Shown here one piece after another: positions 1 through 9,058 of a DNA stretch of 64,000 nt. How positions within the stretch are numbered: position 1 is the first letter of the stretch; the number at the start of each line of letters is the position of its first letter. The position numbers were made by a program, and so were the translations under genes. The notes beneath the pieces were generated by a model that was given only the letters and a program-made list of their open reading frames with translations, was not told the origin of the DNA and searched no databases. Location of the stretch: assembly GCA_024304885.1 (NCBI GenBank), contig JALJOM010000003.1, positions 2,266,110 through 2,330,109 on the forward strand, written 5' to 3'. Source of the DNA: Beijerinckiaceae bacterium. Its GTDB lineage: Bacteria > Pseudomonadota > Alphaproteobacteria > Rhizobiales > Beijerinckiaceae.

Positions 1-298
1 CGGAGCCGGGCGTGGTCAAGACAAATTCCTTGAAGGCACCTGTCTTCGGATCCAGCCGGCCGAGCAGATTGGAATTCTGGCCGGTGTACCAGACCGAACC
101 GTCCGCAGTCGCCAGAGGATCATGCGGATGGGAATGCGGGGTCGGAACGACCCATTCCCGGAATGTCACATCGATTCGGGCCGTCGAGCCATGTGTGGCC
201 TTGTCCGGTCCCTCACTTCGCGCGGCTTGACCGTGAGCAAGACCACAAGTGCCGATCGCCGTCGCCAACAGCACGGAAACGAAAGCTCTCGTTCGCAT
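1..298 (-). CDS. Virginiamycin B lyase-like (Vgb/streptogramin lyase) beta-propeller protein, N-terminal part
   Basis: Reading the minus strand from the ATG at 298 gives a secretory signal peptide (about residues 1-25) followed by a segment with EWVVPTP, HPHDPLA, WYTGQNSN and LGRLDPKTG. These are typical of the first blades of Vgb-like seven-bladed propellers, and the frame stays open to the window edge, so the C-terminal blades and catalytic residues are not visible. A GGGAGGTG ribosome site at about 304-311 fixes the start. In this family only some members are streptogramin lyases; many are secreted proteins of unknown substrate. It lies 200 bp downstream of the TonB-dependent receptor in the same direction, so co-transcription is possible. 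Antibiotic inactivation should not be assumed. Confidence 0.75.
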   Translation of the reverse strand, partial: MRTRAFVSVLLATAIGTCGLAHGQAARSEGPDKATHGSTARIDVTFREWVVPTPHSHPHDPLATADGSVWYTGQNSNLLGRLDPKTGAFKEFVLTTPGS

Positions 299-500
299 GA
301 TACACCTCCCGAGCATCGAGCTTCTCGGATATCGTCATTTTATCCAAAGACGTCGTCAACGATAATGCCCGCCGAGCCGATCACAATTCACACCGCAACC
401 CGCGAAGAGTGCGATGCAATCGATCAAAATCGGCCGAATGGACCGCCCATAGCGCAGGCCTTCGCCCTATCTCTCGCCGAGACCCTCGTCCCGCTACGAC

Positions 501-2906
501 TCAGATTCTGGTCCGGATGGTAAATCCGGCCGTCAAAGGTATACCGACATCGCCGCCGAGGCCTCCGGCCCCGAATCCGGTCGCTGCTGTACGGTTGATG
601 AAATAGCGCTTGTCGAGCGCGTTGAGTACCCAGCCGGAAACGTCGAGACTGCCGTCCTCGAATCTGAGCCCGGCATGAACATTGAGAAGTCCGTAGGGAT
701 TGATCCGCGTGTAGATCGAGTTGGTCGGGTCGGAATAGAAGCTCGTCTGATAAGTGAAGTCCGCGCCCATATAGCCGACGACGGGCTTCGGCACGGATTC
801 GAATATCTCTCCCAGGCGATGCTGGTATTCTCCACCCACGGCGAAGGCCCAAAGCGGCGTCAGCGAAAGCGGCTGTCCGGTGAAATTGCAGCTCCTGCCG
901 AGATTGCTCAGCTCGAACGGGCAGGGTCCCGAGTCGAAGGACCCGTAAAAGGTCTTGTCGTAGGTCAGAGATCCATACAGGAACAGCCCTTCAAGTGGCT
1001 CGGCCCGAACGTCGAGCTCGACACCGCGCGACACCGCGCGCTTGGCATTGGCGAGAAAAGTCACGGGCGTCCCTGTCGTCAAGCTTGTGACATTGGTAAT
1101 GTAGTTGTGATCGACCATGACGAAAGCAGCGACATTCACGAGAAGCTTGTTGTCGAACCAAGCACTCTTGACCCCGACCTCGTAATTGTCGAGCTCCTCG
1201 GCAAGGACCGTTACGGGCGCTGTTGCCGGAAGGTTCGCCGTAGGATTGGGACCTCCGGCGCGTCCGCCTCTCGAATAGGTGACAAAGCCCATGACGTCAG
1301 GAGTGAACTTGTAGGCCGCTGATGCCAGAGCCGAGATGAATCCTTGATGCGTATTCGCGACGAACTCGCGATCGGCGCCGACTCGAGCGTTGCGCGCCGC
1401 AATGGCAGTCCCTTGTTCCGCGGGGGTCAGGCCCGCGAGACTGTTCGCGGCAAAAACGTAGTTTCGAAAGATGCTGCTCTTTTGCGTGTAGGAATAGCGT
1501 AGTCCCGTCACAATGTCGAGCTCGGGCGTCGCGTGCCAAACCGATTGCGCGAAGGGAGCGATCGAGTGGACCCTCGGATTGTCGTAGGTTTGCTGGCCGA
1601 GATAGTTGAGCGCAACGTTGAAAAGTGGGACCGAAGCCGCGTTTGGTGCGAACCAGGCGCCCGCCTGATCTCGATAATCGGTCAGGCCCCAGCCGTAAAG
1701 CTGCTCGAAAAGGTAGAATACTCCCGCCGAGGCTTCGACCGGCTGGTCGGGTGGCGTGGTGATCCGGAATTCCTGTTGCACGGATCTTTCGGTCACATGA
1801 CGATTGGTGTCACCGAAGACCCGCGGATTGATATAGTTTCCATTCCTGTTGTTCGGGTGGAAGTCCCAGCCCCGATAGGCCGATATCGAGCTCAAGGTAT
1901 AACCGTTGATATTGTATTTCAGGATTGCGGCAGCCCCATAGCTTTCCTGTGCTGTCTGCAAGTAGCCATTGACGTCCGTTCGATAGTTTGCGAGCGCCGG
2001 CGTGGGAAGCGGCGTATAGCCGACACGTGCCGCCCGCGTGAAGAAGTTGTTCGGCACTGGCCTACCATCCGCGAAGCTTAGCACTGCGCCATCGTAGATG
2101 TTCAAGCAGCATGCTTGATTGACGTGGCCATAGTCGAACACGAGGCGGGCGGTCAAGTCGTTGGTCGGCTGCAGCAGGATTTGCGCACGGGCGCCCTTGC
2201 TGTGCCAATCATTGTAGCGCGTCTCGGCGATGTTGTTCTGGATGAAGCCGTCGCGGTCCTGGCCGAAGACCGCAATTCGATAGGCGGCCCAGTCACTTTC
2301 CGCAATCGGTCCCGTGGATTGCGCCTGGACCTGGACGTTGTTGTATTTTCCATAGGTCACCTGCGCGGCCTGCTGCGCGACAAAGCTCGGCAGCGCCGTC
2401 GTCAGGTTCACCACGCCACCCGTGCTGTCCTGGCCTCCGCTGGTGCCTTGAGGTCCCTTCAGCACCTCGACCCCCACGAGGTCCGGGATGTCGAAGATCG
2501 CTTGACCCGGGCGAGGCTGATACACGCCGTCGATATAGACCGGCACTCCACCGAAGATTCCGTCGGTCGCATTGGACGAAGCACTGCCGAAACCTCTGAC
2601 ATTGACCGTGAGGTTGCGGACGTTGGAAAACTTGATCTGAAGGCTCGGCTGCAGCTTTTGCGCCTGCTGCAGGTTGGTGATGTTCAGGGCCTCGATCTGT
2701 CGCTTGGTGACCACGGTCACGGGATTCGGCTTGGATTGAAACGCTTCCACCTGCTCCTGCGACAACGATTCTGCGGTTACAGGGGCCGTCACGACGACGT
2801 CCTGAACCTGCGCATCCTGCCCGATCGCAGTCGAGGACGCCGCGAGGACGAGCCCAGCCGGCAGGCCGATACGGCGCGAAACCCGGCAAAACTTTCTCGT
2901 TTTCAT
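501..2906 (-). CDS. TonB-dependent outer-membrane receptor
   Basis: An 801-residue protein with a Sec signal peptide (about 1-29, ending TAIGQ), a TonB-box-like stretch VQDVVVTAP, a plug domain with VNVRGFG, YIDGVYQ and VEVLKGPQGT, then a long beta-barrel rich in aromatic strands. It would bind a ligand at the cell surface and import it using TonB-ExbBD energy. The barrel ends in FTIRTRI rather than a terminal aromatic residue, which is unusual. I chose the ATG at 2906 because GGAG lies 6 nt upstream; in-frame ATGs at 2918 and 2927 are alternatives, and the longer reading to 3032 would add an arginine-rich non-signal N-terminus. No B12-riboswitch box was seen upstream. The exbD-exbB-tonB operon at 12.3-14.3 kb is the natural partner. 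Ligand unknown; the heme and redox neighbours suggest iron/heme or an organic substrate. Confidence 0.93.
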   Translation of the reverse strand: MKTRKFCRVSRRIGLPAGLVLAASSTAIGQDAQVQDVVVTAPVTAESLSQEQVEAFQSKPNPVTVVTKRQIEALNITNLQQAQKLQPSLQIKFSNVRNLTVNVRGFGSASSNATDGIFGGVPVYIDGVYQPRPGQAIFDIPDLVGVEVLKGPQGTSGGQDSTGGVVNLTTALPSFVAQQAAQVTYGKYNNVQVQAQSTGPIAESDWAAYRIAVFGQDRDGFIQNNIAETRYNDWHSKGARAQILLQPTNDLTARLVFDYGHVNQACCLNIYDGAVLSFADGRPVPNNFFTRAARVGYTPLPTPALANYRTDVNGYLQTAQESYGAAAILKYNINGYTLSSISAYRGWDFHPNNRNGNYINPRVFGDTNRHVTERSVQQEFRITTPPDQPVEASAGVFYLFEQLYGWGLTDYRDQAGAWFAPNAASVPLFNVALNYLGQQTYDNPRVHSIAPFAQSVWHATPELDIVTGLRYSYTQKSSIFRNYVFAANSLAGLTPAEQGTAIAARNARVGADREFVANTHQGFISALASAAYKFTPDVMGFVTYSRGGRAGGPNPTANLPATAPVTVLAEELDNYEVGVKSAWFDNKLLVNVAAFVMVDHNYITNVTSLTTGTPVTFLANAKRAVSRGVELDVRAEPLEGLFLYGSLTYDKTFYGSFDSGPCPFELSNLGRSCNFTGQPLSLTPLWAFAVGGEYQHRLGEIFESVPKPVVGYMGADFTYQTSFYSDPTNSIYTRINPYGLLNVHAGLRFEDGSLDVSGWVLNALDKRYFINRTAATGFGAGGLGGDVGIPLTAGFTIRTRI

Positions 2907-3159
2907 ACGATGCTCCATATCCGACATCCCTTGCCCGGGACGTTGGGTGGTTCGCGTTGATGCTACCCTGGATCTCGCTCTGGCGCGGGCTCTTGCCGCA
3001 TCGCGACCTCGTTCACAGGGATCGGAGCACATAGGCGGTTGGTAAAAACGAACGCCGAGCCGTGGTTGCCATCGGGCCCCGAGCTGCTCGAGAAGTGCTG
3101 TAGCGCCTTTTAGAGCGCACGAGTCAGAACCCGCGCCTTAGGCTATGACATCCGCTTCG

Positions 3160-3230
3160 ACCGCTTTATTACTCTATTTGTTTTATCGAGTGTATATGCA
3201 TATGAAGTCAATTCGATCGTGGGTATCCGC
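3160..3230 (-). promoter_or_regulatory. AT-rich promoter island upstream of the TonB-dependent receptor
   Basis: In the 377-bp gap between the receptor and the cytochrome c' gene, this block is far richer in A+T than its surroundings. Read in the receptor's direction it contains ATATACACTCGATAAAAC (complement of about 3180-3197). The first ten bases recur exactly upstream of the HbpS-like gene at 11368. The island lies about 260 bp before the start codon, implying a long leader or a second element. Function inferred from position and recurrence only. Confidence 0.45.
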
Positions 3231-3283
3231 AAGAGTGAAATGGCGCTTATTGCATTCCTGCCACACTCGAAGGCCGATACCCC

Positions 3284-3694
3284 TCACTTCTTGAGGGGCT
3301 TGTAGATATCGTGGCAAGCGCGGCACGTTTCGGCGGCATCTCGCGCCGACGCCGAAGCCTTGTCGAAATCGCTGTCACTCAATGCGGCGAGCGCGGCAGC
3401 CACGGATCGCAATCCGCGCTGTGAGATCTCGACCGCATCTTCTGCATTTTCCTTCTTGGAGAAATAATCCTCCGTATATTGGAACCCCTCCACGAGAATT
3501 TCCGCATCCTGCTTGGCGCCTTCGACATTTTTCGCGACGATATCCGGCTCGAAGAACTTGATCGTTCGATCCAGATCCCGCATCAGCTCGTCGTCGTAGT
3601 CCCGCAAATCGATCTCTTTGCGTTCAGTGCCACTCGCGGAGACGGTCAAGAGAAACGTGAGAAGCAGCGGTAGGGCGACCATCTTCCACACCAT
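3284..3694 (-). CDS. Cytochrome c'-like periplasmic heme protein (first copy)
   Basis: A 136-residue protein: signal peptide (about 1-21, ending SASG), a predicted all-helical body, and one heme-binding CRACH motif at residues 124-128 near the C-terminus. That is the layout of cytochrome c' and related class II c-type cytochromes, which are four-helix bundles with C-terminal heme attachment that bind small ligands or carry electrons in the periplasm. AAGGG lies 9 nt before the ATG at 3694. It is 85 bp downstream of the DUF1501 gene in the same direction, making it the likely third gene of that operon. A second, divergent family member is encoded at 9059. Confidence 0.85.
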   Translation of the reverse strand: MVWKMVALPLLLTFLLTVSASGTERKEIDLRDYDDELMRDLDRTIKFFEPDIVAKNVEGAKQDAEILVEGFQYTEDYFSKKENAEDAVEISQRGLRSVAAALAALSDSDFDKASASARDAAETCRACHDIYKPLKK

Positions 3695-3779
3695 CCCGAT
3701 AAACCCTTGGTGGAAAAGAACGAGAGCGCCCGACCGTACAAGGCCTGACGCTCTCTAGAGACTTCCCTCGATCGACGGG

Positions 3780-5222
3780 TCAGGCGAGGACCTCGTTGAC
3801 CACCGAGCCATAGACGACGGTCGGACGTTCGGCGCGCCCGGCTTTGAGATAGGTGGTTTTCAAATGATCGAGGCCGAGGAGCTGGAGCACGGTCGCGTGC
3901 AGGTCATAGGTATCGACTGGCCGATCGACCGCCTTCAACCCGATTTCGTCAGTCGAGCCGAGCGTCGTCCCGGCCTTGATCCCGGCTCCCGCGAGCCATT
4001 GCGTATAGCCCCAAGGATTGTGATCGCGTCCGTTGCCGCTCTGGCCGTAGGAGGTGCGCCCGAATTCCGAGGTCCACACGACAAGCGTCTGGTCCAGCAA
4101 CCCACGCGACTGGAGATCAGCCAGCAGCCCTGCAATCGGCTTGTCCACTGCCCTGGCGTGAGCGCCGTGATTTTTCTCGAGGTCCTGGTGCGCGTCCCAG
4201 TTCCGTACATCCTCCCCAGCGGCCTCCAAGGGGCCCGAGACCACCTGGATGAAGCGGACCCCCCGCTCGGCGAGGCGCCGCGCGCGAAGCAGGACGGTCC
4301 CGTAGTCTCTCGTCGCCTCGTCGTTCAACCCATAGAGGGCCTTCGTCGCCTCGGACTCCTTGCTCAGATCGACGGCGTCGGGCGCGGCAGCCTCCATCCG
4401 ATACGCGAGATCATACGAACGCGAACGCGCCTGCAGCTCGGTGTCTTCCGGATAGACAACGTCTCGACTCTCGTTCAACCGTCTCAACAGGTCGAGATCG
4501 TCCCGCTGCTGTGACAAGCCGACGAGTTCAGGGCGATCGAGATGAAGAATGGGCGAGTTGCCCGGTCGAAACGCGGTACCCTGGTAGACCGCCGGCAGGA
4601 AGCCCGAGCTCCAGTTCACCGATCCACCGGTCGGCTCCTTCTTGCCGCTGTAGAGCACGACATAGGCGGGCAGATCGGGGTTTGCCGACCCGAGCGCATA
4701 GGTCACCCAGGCGCCGAGAGAGGGACGCCCCGGGCTGAGGTCGCCGGTATTGAGCTTGAGGATCGAGATGTCATGCGTCGCACCGATCGTGACGCTCGAT
4801 CTGATGAACGCGATCTTGTCGGCCTGTTGCGCGAGATTCGGCAGGAGGTCGGAAAACCATGCGCCGCTCTGACCATATTGCTTCCAGGTTCGATTCGACG
4901 CGAACAGCTTGCCGACGCCGCCCTGCGTGCTCGTCTTGATGCCCTTGAGGAACGAAGCCGGGACCTCTTGTCCTGCGAGCTTAACGAGGTCGGGCTTGTA
5001 GTCGTAGAGATCGAGGGTGCTCGGCGCTCCGTCCATGTGGAGCCAGATCACAGTTTTCGCTTTTGCCGGAAAATGCGGCTCCTTGGGCGCGAGCGGATCG
5101 ACGTAGGTCGCCGCCAGGGTCGGAGTGGCGAGCAGGCCACCTCCCGGCAAGTGCGCCGCGAGCGCGAGCCCGCCGAATGCAAATCCGGTCTTGAACATTA
5201 GATCTCGACGCGATTGTCTCAT
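3780..5222 (-). CDS. DUF1501 family secreted protein
   Basis: A 480-residue protein beginning with a Tat-type signal (SRRDLMFKTGFAFGG, residues 4-18). It contains sulfatase/alkaline-phosphatase-fold hallmarks of DUF1501: WLHMDGAPSTLDLYD, PSLGAWVTYALG, NWDAHQDL and VVWTSEFGRT. DUF1501 proteins are almost always encoded next to DUF1549/DUF1553 proteins and are abundant in Planctomycetes; their activity is not established. The start at 5222 has AAGGAG 8 nt upstream; a longer reading to 5297 would add a serine-rich stretch and spoil the Tat signal. It follows the DUF1549/DUF1553 gene by 34 bp and precedes a cytochrome c' gene. Confidence 0.92.
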   Translation of the reverse strand: MRQSRRDLMFKTGFAFGGLALAAHLPGGGLLATPTLAATYVDPLAPKEPHFPAKAKTVIWLHMDGAPSTLDLYDYKPDLVKLAGQEVPASFLKGIKTSTQGGVGKLFASNRTWKQYGQSGAWFSDLLPNLAQQADKIAFIRSSVTIGATHDISILKLNTGDLSPGRPSLGAWVTYALGSANPDLPAYVVLYSGKKEPTGGSVNWSSGFLPAVYQGTAFRPGNSPILHLDRPELVGLSQQRDDLDLLRRLNESRDVVYPEDTELQARSRSYDLAYRMEAAAPDAVDLSKESEATKALYGLNDEATRDYGTVLLRARRLAERGVRFIQVVSGPLEAAGEDVRNWDAHQDLEKNHGAHARAVDKPIAGLLADLQSRGLLDQTLVVWTSEFGRTSYGQSGNGRDHNPWGYTQWLAGAGIKAGTTLGSTDEIGLKAVDRPVDTYDLHATVLQLLGLDHLKTTYLKAGRAERPTVVYGSVVNEVLA

Positions 5223-5256
5223 CGTGTGGCTCCTTGGGTTCTCGGAAGGCGACGAA

Positions 5257-7566
5257 CTAGAATCGGTAGATGAACTCGTTTGAGTTCGCGACCGCATGGA
5301 CGAGATCGACCCATGCTGCGGCCCGCAACGGATCTCGCGATGGCGTGTCCTTCAAGCCGATCGGTACCGCGAGCGAAAGCCTGCCGTCCGTCGCCTTCTC
5401 GATGATCGACCTGCCGTGACTGTCGAGGAACGCCAGCAAGACCGCCTTTTCGCTGGGGGTCGGCACGCGCGAGAACAAGATTCGATAGAGACGGTCGAGC
5501 TGCGCAGATTCGTCCGGCCCCGCCTCGCGAATCACCCTGCCTGCGAGCGCCTGGGACCAAGCGAAGACCTGGTCGCTGTTGATCAGCGTCAACGCCTGCA
5601 GCGGCGTGGTCGTGACGTCACGCTTGCTGTGCACCTGCTGAGCGGAAGCCATGTCGAAAGGCTCCAGAAGAGGATAAGGAACGCTACGTCTCGTGAAAAT
5701 GTAGAGGCTACGTCGATTGTGATCACGTGGGTCAGCGGAGGCCTCCCATAGCGGGCCGGCGTTCAAGTTGGCAGGGATCGGCGGGAAGACGCTCGGGCCT
5801 CCGACCTTTTCCACGAGCTTGCCCGAGGCGACGAGCAGCGAGTCGCGAACCTGCTCGGCATCCAGGCGCTTGCGTGGGAAGACCGCGAGCAGACGATTTT
5901 CGGGGTCCGCCTTGTAGGCGTCCTCGCGGTGATCAGAGGCTTGCCGGTAAGTTCTCGACAACAGGATCTGGCGGTGCAGCGATTTGATGCTCCAGCCGTT
6001 ACGGACGAAGCTATCTGCGAGATAGTCGAGCAATTCTGGATTTGTCGGCCGATCGCCGGCTTTACCGAAATCGCTCACGGTACCAACGATGCCCTTGCCG
6101 AAATATTGGTTCCACACCCGATTTACGAAAACTCGCGCGGTCAACGGATTGGTCGGGCTCGCGAGCCACCCGGCGAGGGCCGCGCGACGGCCGGAGGATT
6201 TCTCGGTGGAAATGATGACCGGCTTTTCCGTGGTCAAGGATTCCGGGAATGCCGGCTGCACCTCCTCTTCCGGGCGCTCGTGATTGCCGCCGAAGAAAAC
6301 ATAGGTCGGTGGGGAATCCGAATGCCCGAGCTCGGTCACGCCTGAAATATAGATCGATCCTTTGTTCGGCTTGAGCTTATCGAACTTCTTCAGCTCTTCG
6401 GTGAGCTTGCGATATTCCAGCCACTTGTCCCAGTTGGCCTTGTCGAAGTCGGGACTCTCCTTGTCCTCGCCCGAATATCTCAGGAACGCGGCGAGATCGT
6501 TCTCGGTCGTGACATAGGACACCCTATGGTTGACCCAGCGATCGAGAGCGGTCCATTGCTCGACCGGCTTGAAAATCGATTCCCGGCTATCCGTCAGGTA
6601 GCGCTCCTTGTGGTATTTGACGGCCTTCTCCCGCACGGAATCGATCAGCGCCTTTTGGCGCGCCTTGATATCCTTGGTGGCTTCCACCCATTTGGCCTGA
6701 GCGGCCTCGAACTCGCGCTCGTACTCGCCCTTCGTGACAGGGATTTTTTCGTTGACGCTGGTGTTGGCGAAAAAGGCTTGGAACGAAAAGTAGTCCTTCT
6801 GCGTGAACTTGTCCGACTTGTGGTTGTGGCACCTAGCGCAACCGATCGTCGACCCGAGGATCGCTTGCCCGATGGTGTCGGTGATATCGGTCGTGATCTG
6901 ATATTTTCTCTGAACGAGGTCGCGCGAATTGCTGTTGTCCGGGTACCCGACGAGGAAGCCGGTGGCAATCAGCGCCTCCTCGTTGCCGGGCGCGATCTCG
7001 TCGCCCGCGATCTGCTCCTGGATGAATCGATTGTACGGCTTGTCCTGGTTGAAAGCGCTGATCACATAGTCGCGGTAGCGCCACATGTTCAACCGCAACA
7101 AGTCGTTCTGGAAGCCGGCACTGTCGGCATAGCGCGCGAGGTCGAGCCAGAGCCGCGCCTGCCGTTCGCCGTAGCGCGGCGAGGCGAGAAGCCGGGCCAC
7201 GAGCCTTTCATAGGCCTCGGGCGAGGTGTCGTTCACGAAGGCCACGACCTCTTCCGGGGTGGGGATCAATCCCCATGTATCCAAGGTCGCACGCCGGATG
7301 AAGGTCGCCCGATCGGCATCGGTAGACGGGGGCAGATCCTTCGCCTCCAGCTTGGCGAGAATGAAGGAATCGATCGGAGTCCGAACCCAGTCCTTCTGCT
7401 TGACATTGGGCTCTGTGGGGCTTTGTACCCGCTGATAGGCCCAATGCTGGCGCGAAGCGCGTGACGCTTTGGCGTCGCTCGTCGCCTGATTGTCCTCCGC
7501 GCAAACCGCGGTCGCTGCCAGTCCGAAGGCCAAGGCAACAAACCCGTGCTTGGATCGATTTCGCAT
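5257..7566 (-). CDS. DUF1549 (PSCyt2) / DUF1553 (PSD1) secreted protein
   Basis: A 769-residue protein with a Sec signal peptide (about 1-23, ending AVCA), HWAYQRV, then DUF1549 (RATLDTWGLIPTPEE, YGERQARLWLDLARYADSAG, CARCHNHKSDKFTQKDYF) and a C-terminal DUF1553 (RRAALAGWLASPTNPLTARVFVNRVWNQYFG region, HRQILLSRTYRQ, DAEQVRDSLL, RRSVPYPLLEPFDM). In Planctomycetes these domains usually follow an N-terminal PSCyt1 cytochrome domain. Here no CxxCH lies before the DUF1549 CARCH motif, so that domain is missing. The start at 7566 was chosen for the signal peptide; upstream sequence in frame is AT-rich promoter-like DNA. It forms an operon with DUF1501 and cytochrome c'. Biochemical role unknown. 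Confidence 0.92.
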   Translation of the reverse strand: MRNRSKHGFVALAFGLAATAVCAEDNQATSDAKASRASRQHWAYQRVQSPTEPNVKQKDWVRTPIDSFILAKLEAKDLPPSTDADRATFIRRATLDTWGLIPTPEEVVAFVNDTSPEAYERLVARLLASPRYGERQARLWLDLARYADSAGFQNDLLRLNMWRYRDYVISAFNQDKPYNRFIQEQIAGDEIAPGNEEALIATGFLVGYPDNSNSRDLVQRKYQITTDITDTIGQAILGSTIGCARCHNHKSDKFTQKDYFSFQAFFANTSVNEKIPVTKGEYEREFEAAQAKWVEATKDIKARQKALIDSVREKAVKYHKERYLTDSRESIFKPVEQWTALDRWVNHRVSYVTTENDLAAFLRYSGEDKESPDFDKANWDKWLEYRKLTEELKKFDKLKPNKGSIYISGVTELGHSDSPPTYVFFGGNHERPEEEVQPAFPESLTTEKPVIISTEKSSGRRAALAGWLASPTNPLTARVFVNRVWNQYFGKGIVGTVSDFGKAGDRPTNPELLDYLADSFVRNGWSIKSLHRQILLSRTYRQASDHREDAYKADPENRLLAVFPRKRLDAEQVRDSLLVASGKLVEKVGGPSVFPPIPANLNAGPLWEASADPRDHNRRSLYIFTRRSVPYPLLEPFDMASAQQVHSKRDVTTTPLQALTLINSDQVFAWSQALAGRVIREAGPDESAQLDRLYRILFSRVPTPSEKAVLLAFLDSHGRSIIEKATDGRLSLAVPIGLKDTPSRDPLRAAAWVDLVHAVANSNEFIYRF

Positions 7567-7714
7567 GTGCGCTGCCAACCCCCGACTCCATCTATCGTGT
7601 TCAAGCTTGATCGATCCCGTTCGAAATCGAGACCAAACGGGGACATCGGTTCCGACAAACGGCACGAAGGCCCGACCACCGGACTTCCGCTCATCGAACC
7701 GCGTGCCCTTGTTC

Positions 7715-7790
7715 ATGTTTTTATATACCAGTAAGTTTATAGAGTCGATGGAGTTTAATTTTCTCATTTTCGAAGGTTTCGAAATTGTCT
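7715..7790 (-). promoter_or_regulatory. AT-rich promoter island for the DUF1549-DUF1501-cytochrome operon
   Basis: The 421-bp divergent gap 7567-7987 holds no gene I can support. Read toward the DUF1549 gene, this A+T-rich block contains CTCTATAAACTTACTGG followed by TATATAAAA (complement of about 7721-7744). It resembles the CTCTAT-containing island upstream of the HbpS-like gene. The implied leader is about 150 nt. Confidence 0.4.
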
Positions 7791-7871
7791 CTTCTTTGCT
7801 CGTCGAAGCGATGCGGCCATTCCTGGCCAGAGGCTGCGCTCGAAGCCAGGTCGCCCTCGTCGTCAACGCAC

Positions 7872-7900
7872 TTGACATAGTCGATAAATCATGTGGATAT
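7872..7900 (+). promoter_or_regulatory. Predicted sigma-70-type promoter of the dienelactone hydrolase operon
   Basis: TTGACA at 7872-7877, a 17-bp spacer, and GGATAT at 7895-7900 make a good vegetative -35/-10 pair about 88 bp before the GTG start at 7988. Sequence match only. Confidence 0.5.
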
Positions 7901-7987
7901 GTCGCTCACCAACATGCCTTGCCAGTGGTCCGGTGGTGAAAATATCTTCTGGTGGGGCGCCAAGAACGGTGGGCAAGGAGGGATTCA

Positions 7988-8878
7988 GTGCGACGCAAGA
8001 CCGCCGACAGCTTCAATCCCGAGCTGTTGAAGCTTTTCGATCTTTATGTTCACGGCTTGACGAGCCGGCGCGGCTTCCTCGATGGCGCCGCCAGGTTCGC
8101 TGTCGGCGGGTTGACTGCCGCGGGGATTCTCGACGCGCTCAATCCACGGTTCGCCGAGGCGCAGCAGGTTCGCCCGGACAATCCCGGGATCAATGCGAGC
8201 TACAAGGAGTATCCGTCTCCCTCCGGCTATGGGACTCTACGTGGCTACCTGGTCCAGCCGGCAAAGATCGAGGGAAAGCTCCCCACCGTCCTGGTGGTTC
8301 ACGAGAATCGTGGGCTGAACCCGCACATCGAGGACATCGCGAGGCGAATAGCTCTCGACAATTTCATCGCCCTTGCGCCGGATGCGCTGTTTCCCTTGGG
8401 AGGCTACCCTGGAGACGAGGACAAGGCGCGCGAGCAGTTTCAGAAGCTAGATCAAGCCAAGACCCGAAACGATTTCCTGGCCGCCGTGGGCGTGCTGAAA
8501 GCTCTCCCGGAAGGTAACGGAAAAGTTGGTGTGGTCGGCTTCTGCTATGGCGGCGGCATCTCCAATTTCCTCGCCACCCGGGTACCCGACCTCGCGGCCG
8601 CAGTCCCGTTCTACGGCAGCCAGCCGCCGGCCGAGGACGTCGCGAAAATCAAGGCACGCCTTCTCATTCATTATGCCGGGATCGATGATCGCATCAACAA
8701 TGGGTGGCCCGCCTACGAAGAGGCGCTGAAAGCAGCCGGGATCAAGTACGAAGCCTATATCTACCCCGGTGTGCAGCATGGATTCAACAACGACACCACC
8801 CCGAGATACGACGCGGCCGCGGCCAAGCTCGCCTGGCAAAGGACGATCGACCATTTCAACGCGACCTTGCGGAGCTGA
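7988..8878 (+). CDS. Dienelactone hydrolase family protein, Tat-exported
   Basis: A 296-residue alpha/beta hydrolase. An N-terminal segment with TSRRGFLDGAARFAVGG (about 25-41) is a Tat signal. The nucleophile is Cys186 in GFCYGGG, with Asp233/234 in the YAGIDDR loop and His264 in PGVQHGF completing the DLH triad. An early HENRGL motif matches YghX/DLH-like proteins. The GTG start at 7988 is chosen because AAGGAGGG lies 5 nt upstream; an in-frame ATG at 7952 has no such site. DLH-fold enzymes open lactone or ester bonds, but the substrate here is unknown and no aromatic-degradation genes are nearby. It is the first gene of a plus-strand run with a cytochrome c', cytochrome b561 and peroxiredoxin, and diverges from the DUF1549 operon. 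Confidence 0.9.
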   Translation: MRRKTADSFNPELLKLFDLYVHGLTSRRGFLDGAARFAVGGLTAAGILDALNPRFAEAQQVRPDNPGINASYKEYPSPSGYGTLRGYLVQPAKIEGKLPTVLVVHENRGLNPHIEDIARRIALDNFIALAPDALFPLGGYPGDEDKAREQFQKLDQAKTRNDFLAAVGVLKALPEGNGKVGVVGFCYGGGISNFLATRVPDLAAAVPFYGSQPPAEDVAKIKARLLIHYAGIDDRINNGWPAYEEALKAAGIKYEAYIYPGVQHGFNNDTTPRYDAAAAKLAWQRTIDHFNATLRS

Positions 8879-8933
8879 CAGAGATCGTCAGTAACGCCGA
8901 CCATCGGCTCGCGCTGACGCCGAGTGCTGCAGC

Positions 8934-8952
8934 GCGGCGTGCCTCACGCCGC
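8934..8952 (+). terminator. Short perfect hairpin after the dienelactone hydrolase gene
   Basis: GCGGCGT, a 5-nt loop and ACGCCGC form a stable stem 55 bp after the stop codon, but no T-run follows. It may be an RNA-stability element rather than an intrinsic terminator. Confidence 0.25.
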
Positions 8953-9058
8953 GACGTGTCTCGATCACCCGACGGCCCCTGCGCGACCTCGCACGTGCTC
9001 CCGCGCTGATACGAGACGGCGCGGGAGCAAGATCAGAACAATCAGGAGAATCGTATCT

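Noticed and set aside
2930-3160. Possible cobalamin riboswitch before the TonB-dependent receptor
   Set aside because: The leader is long enough, but no recognisable B12-box sequence was found on the receptor strand.
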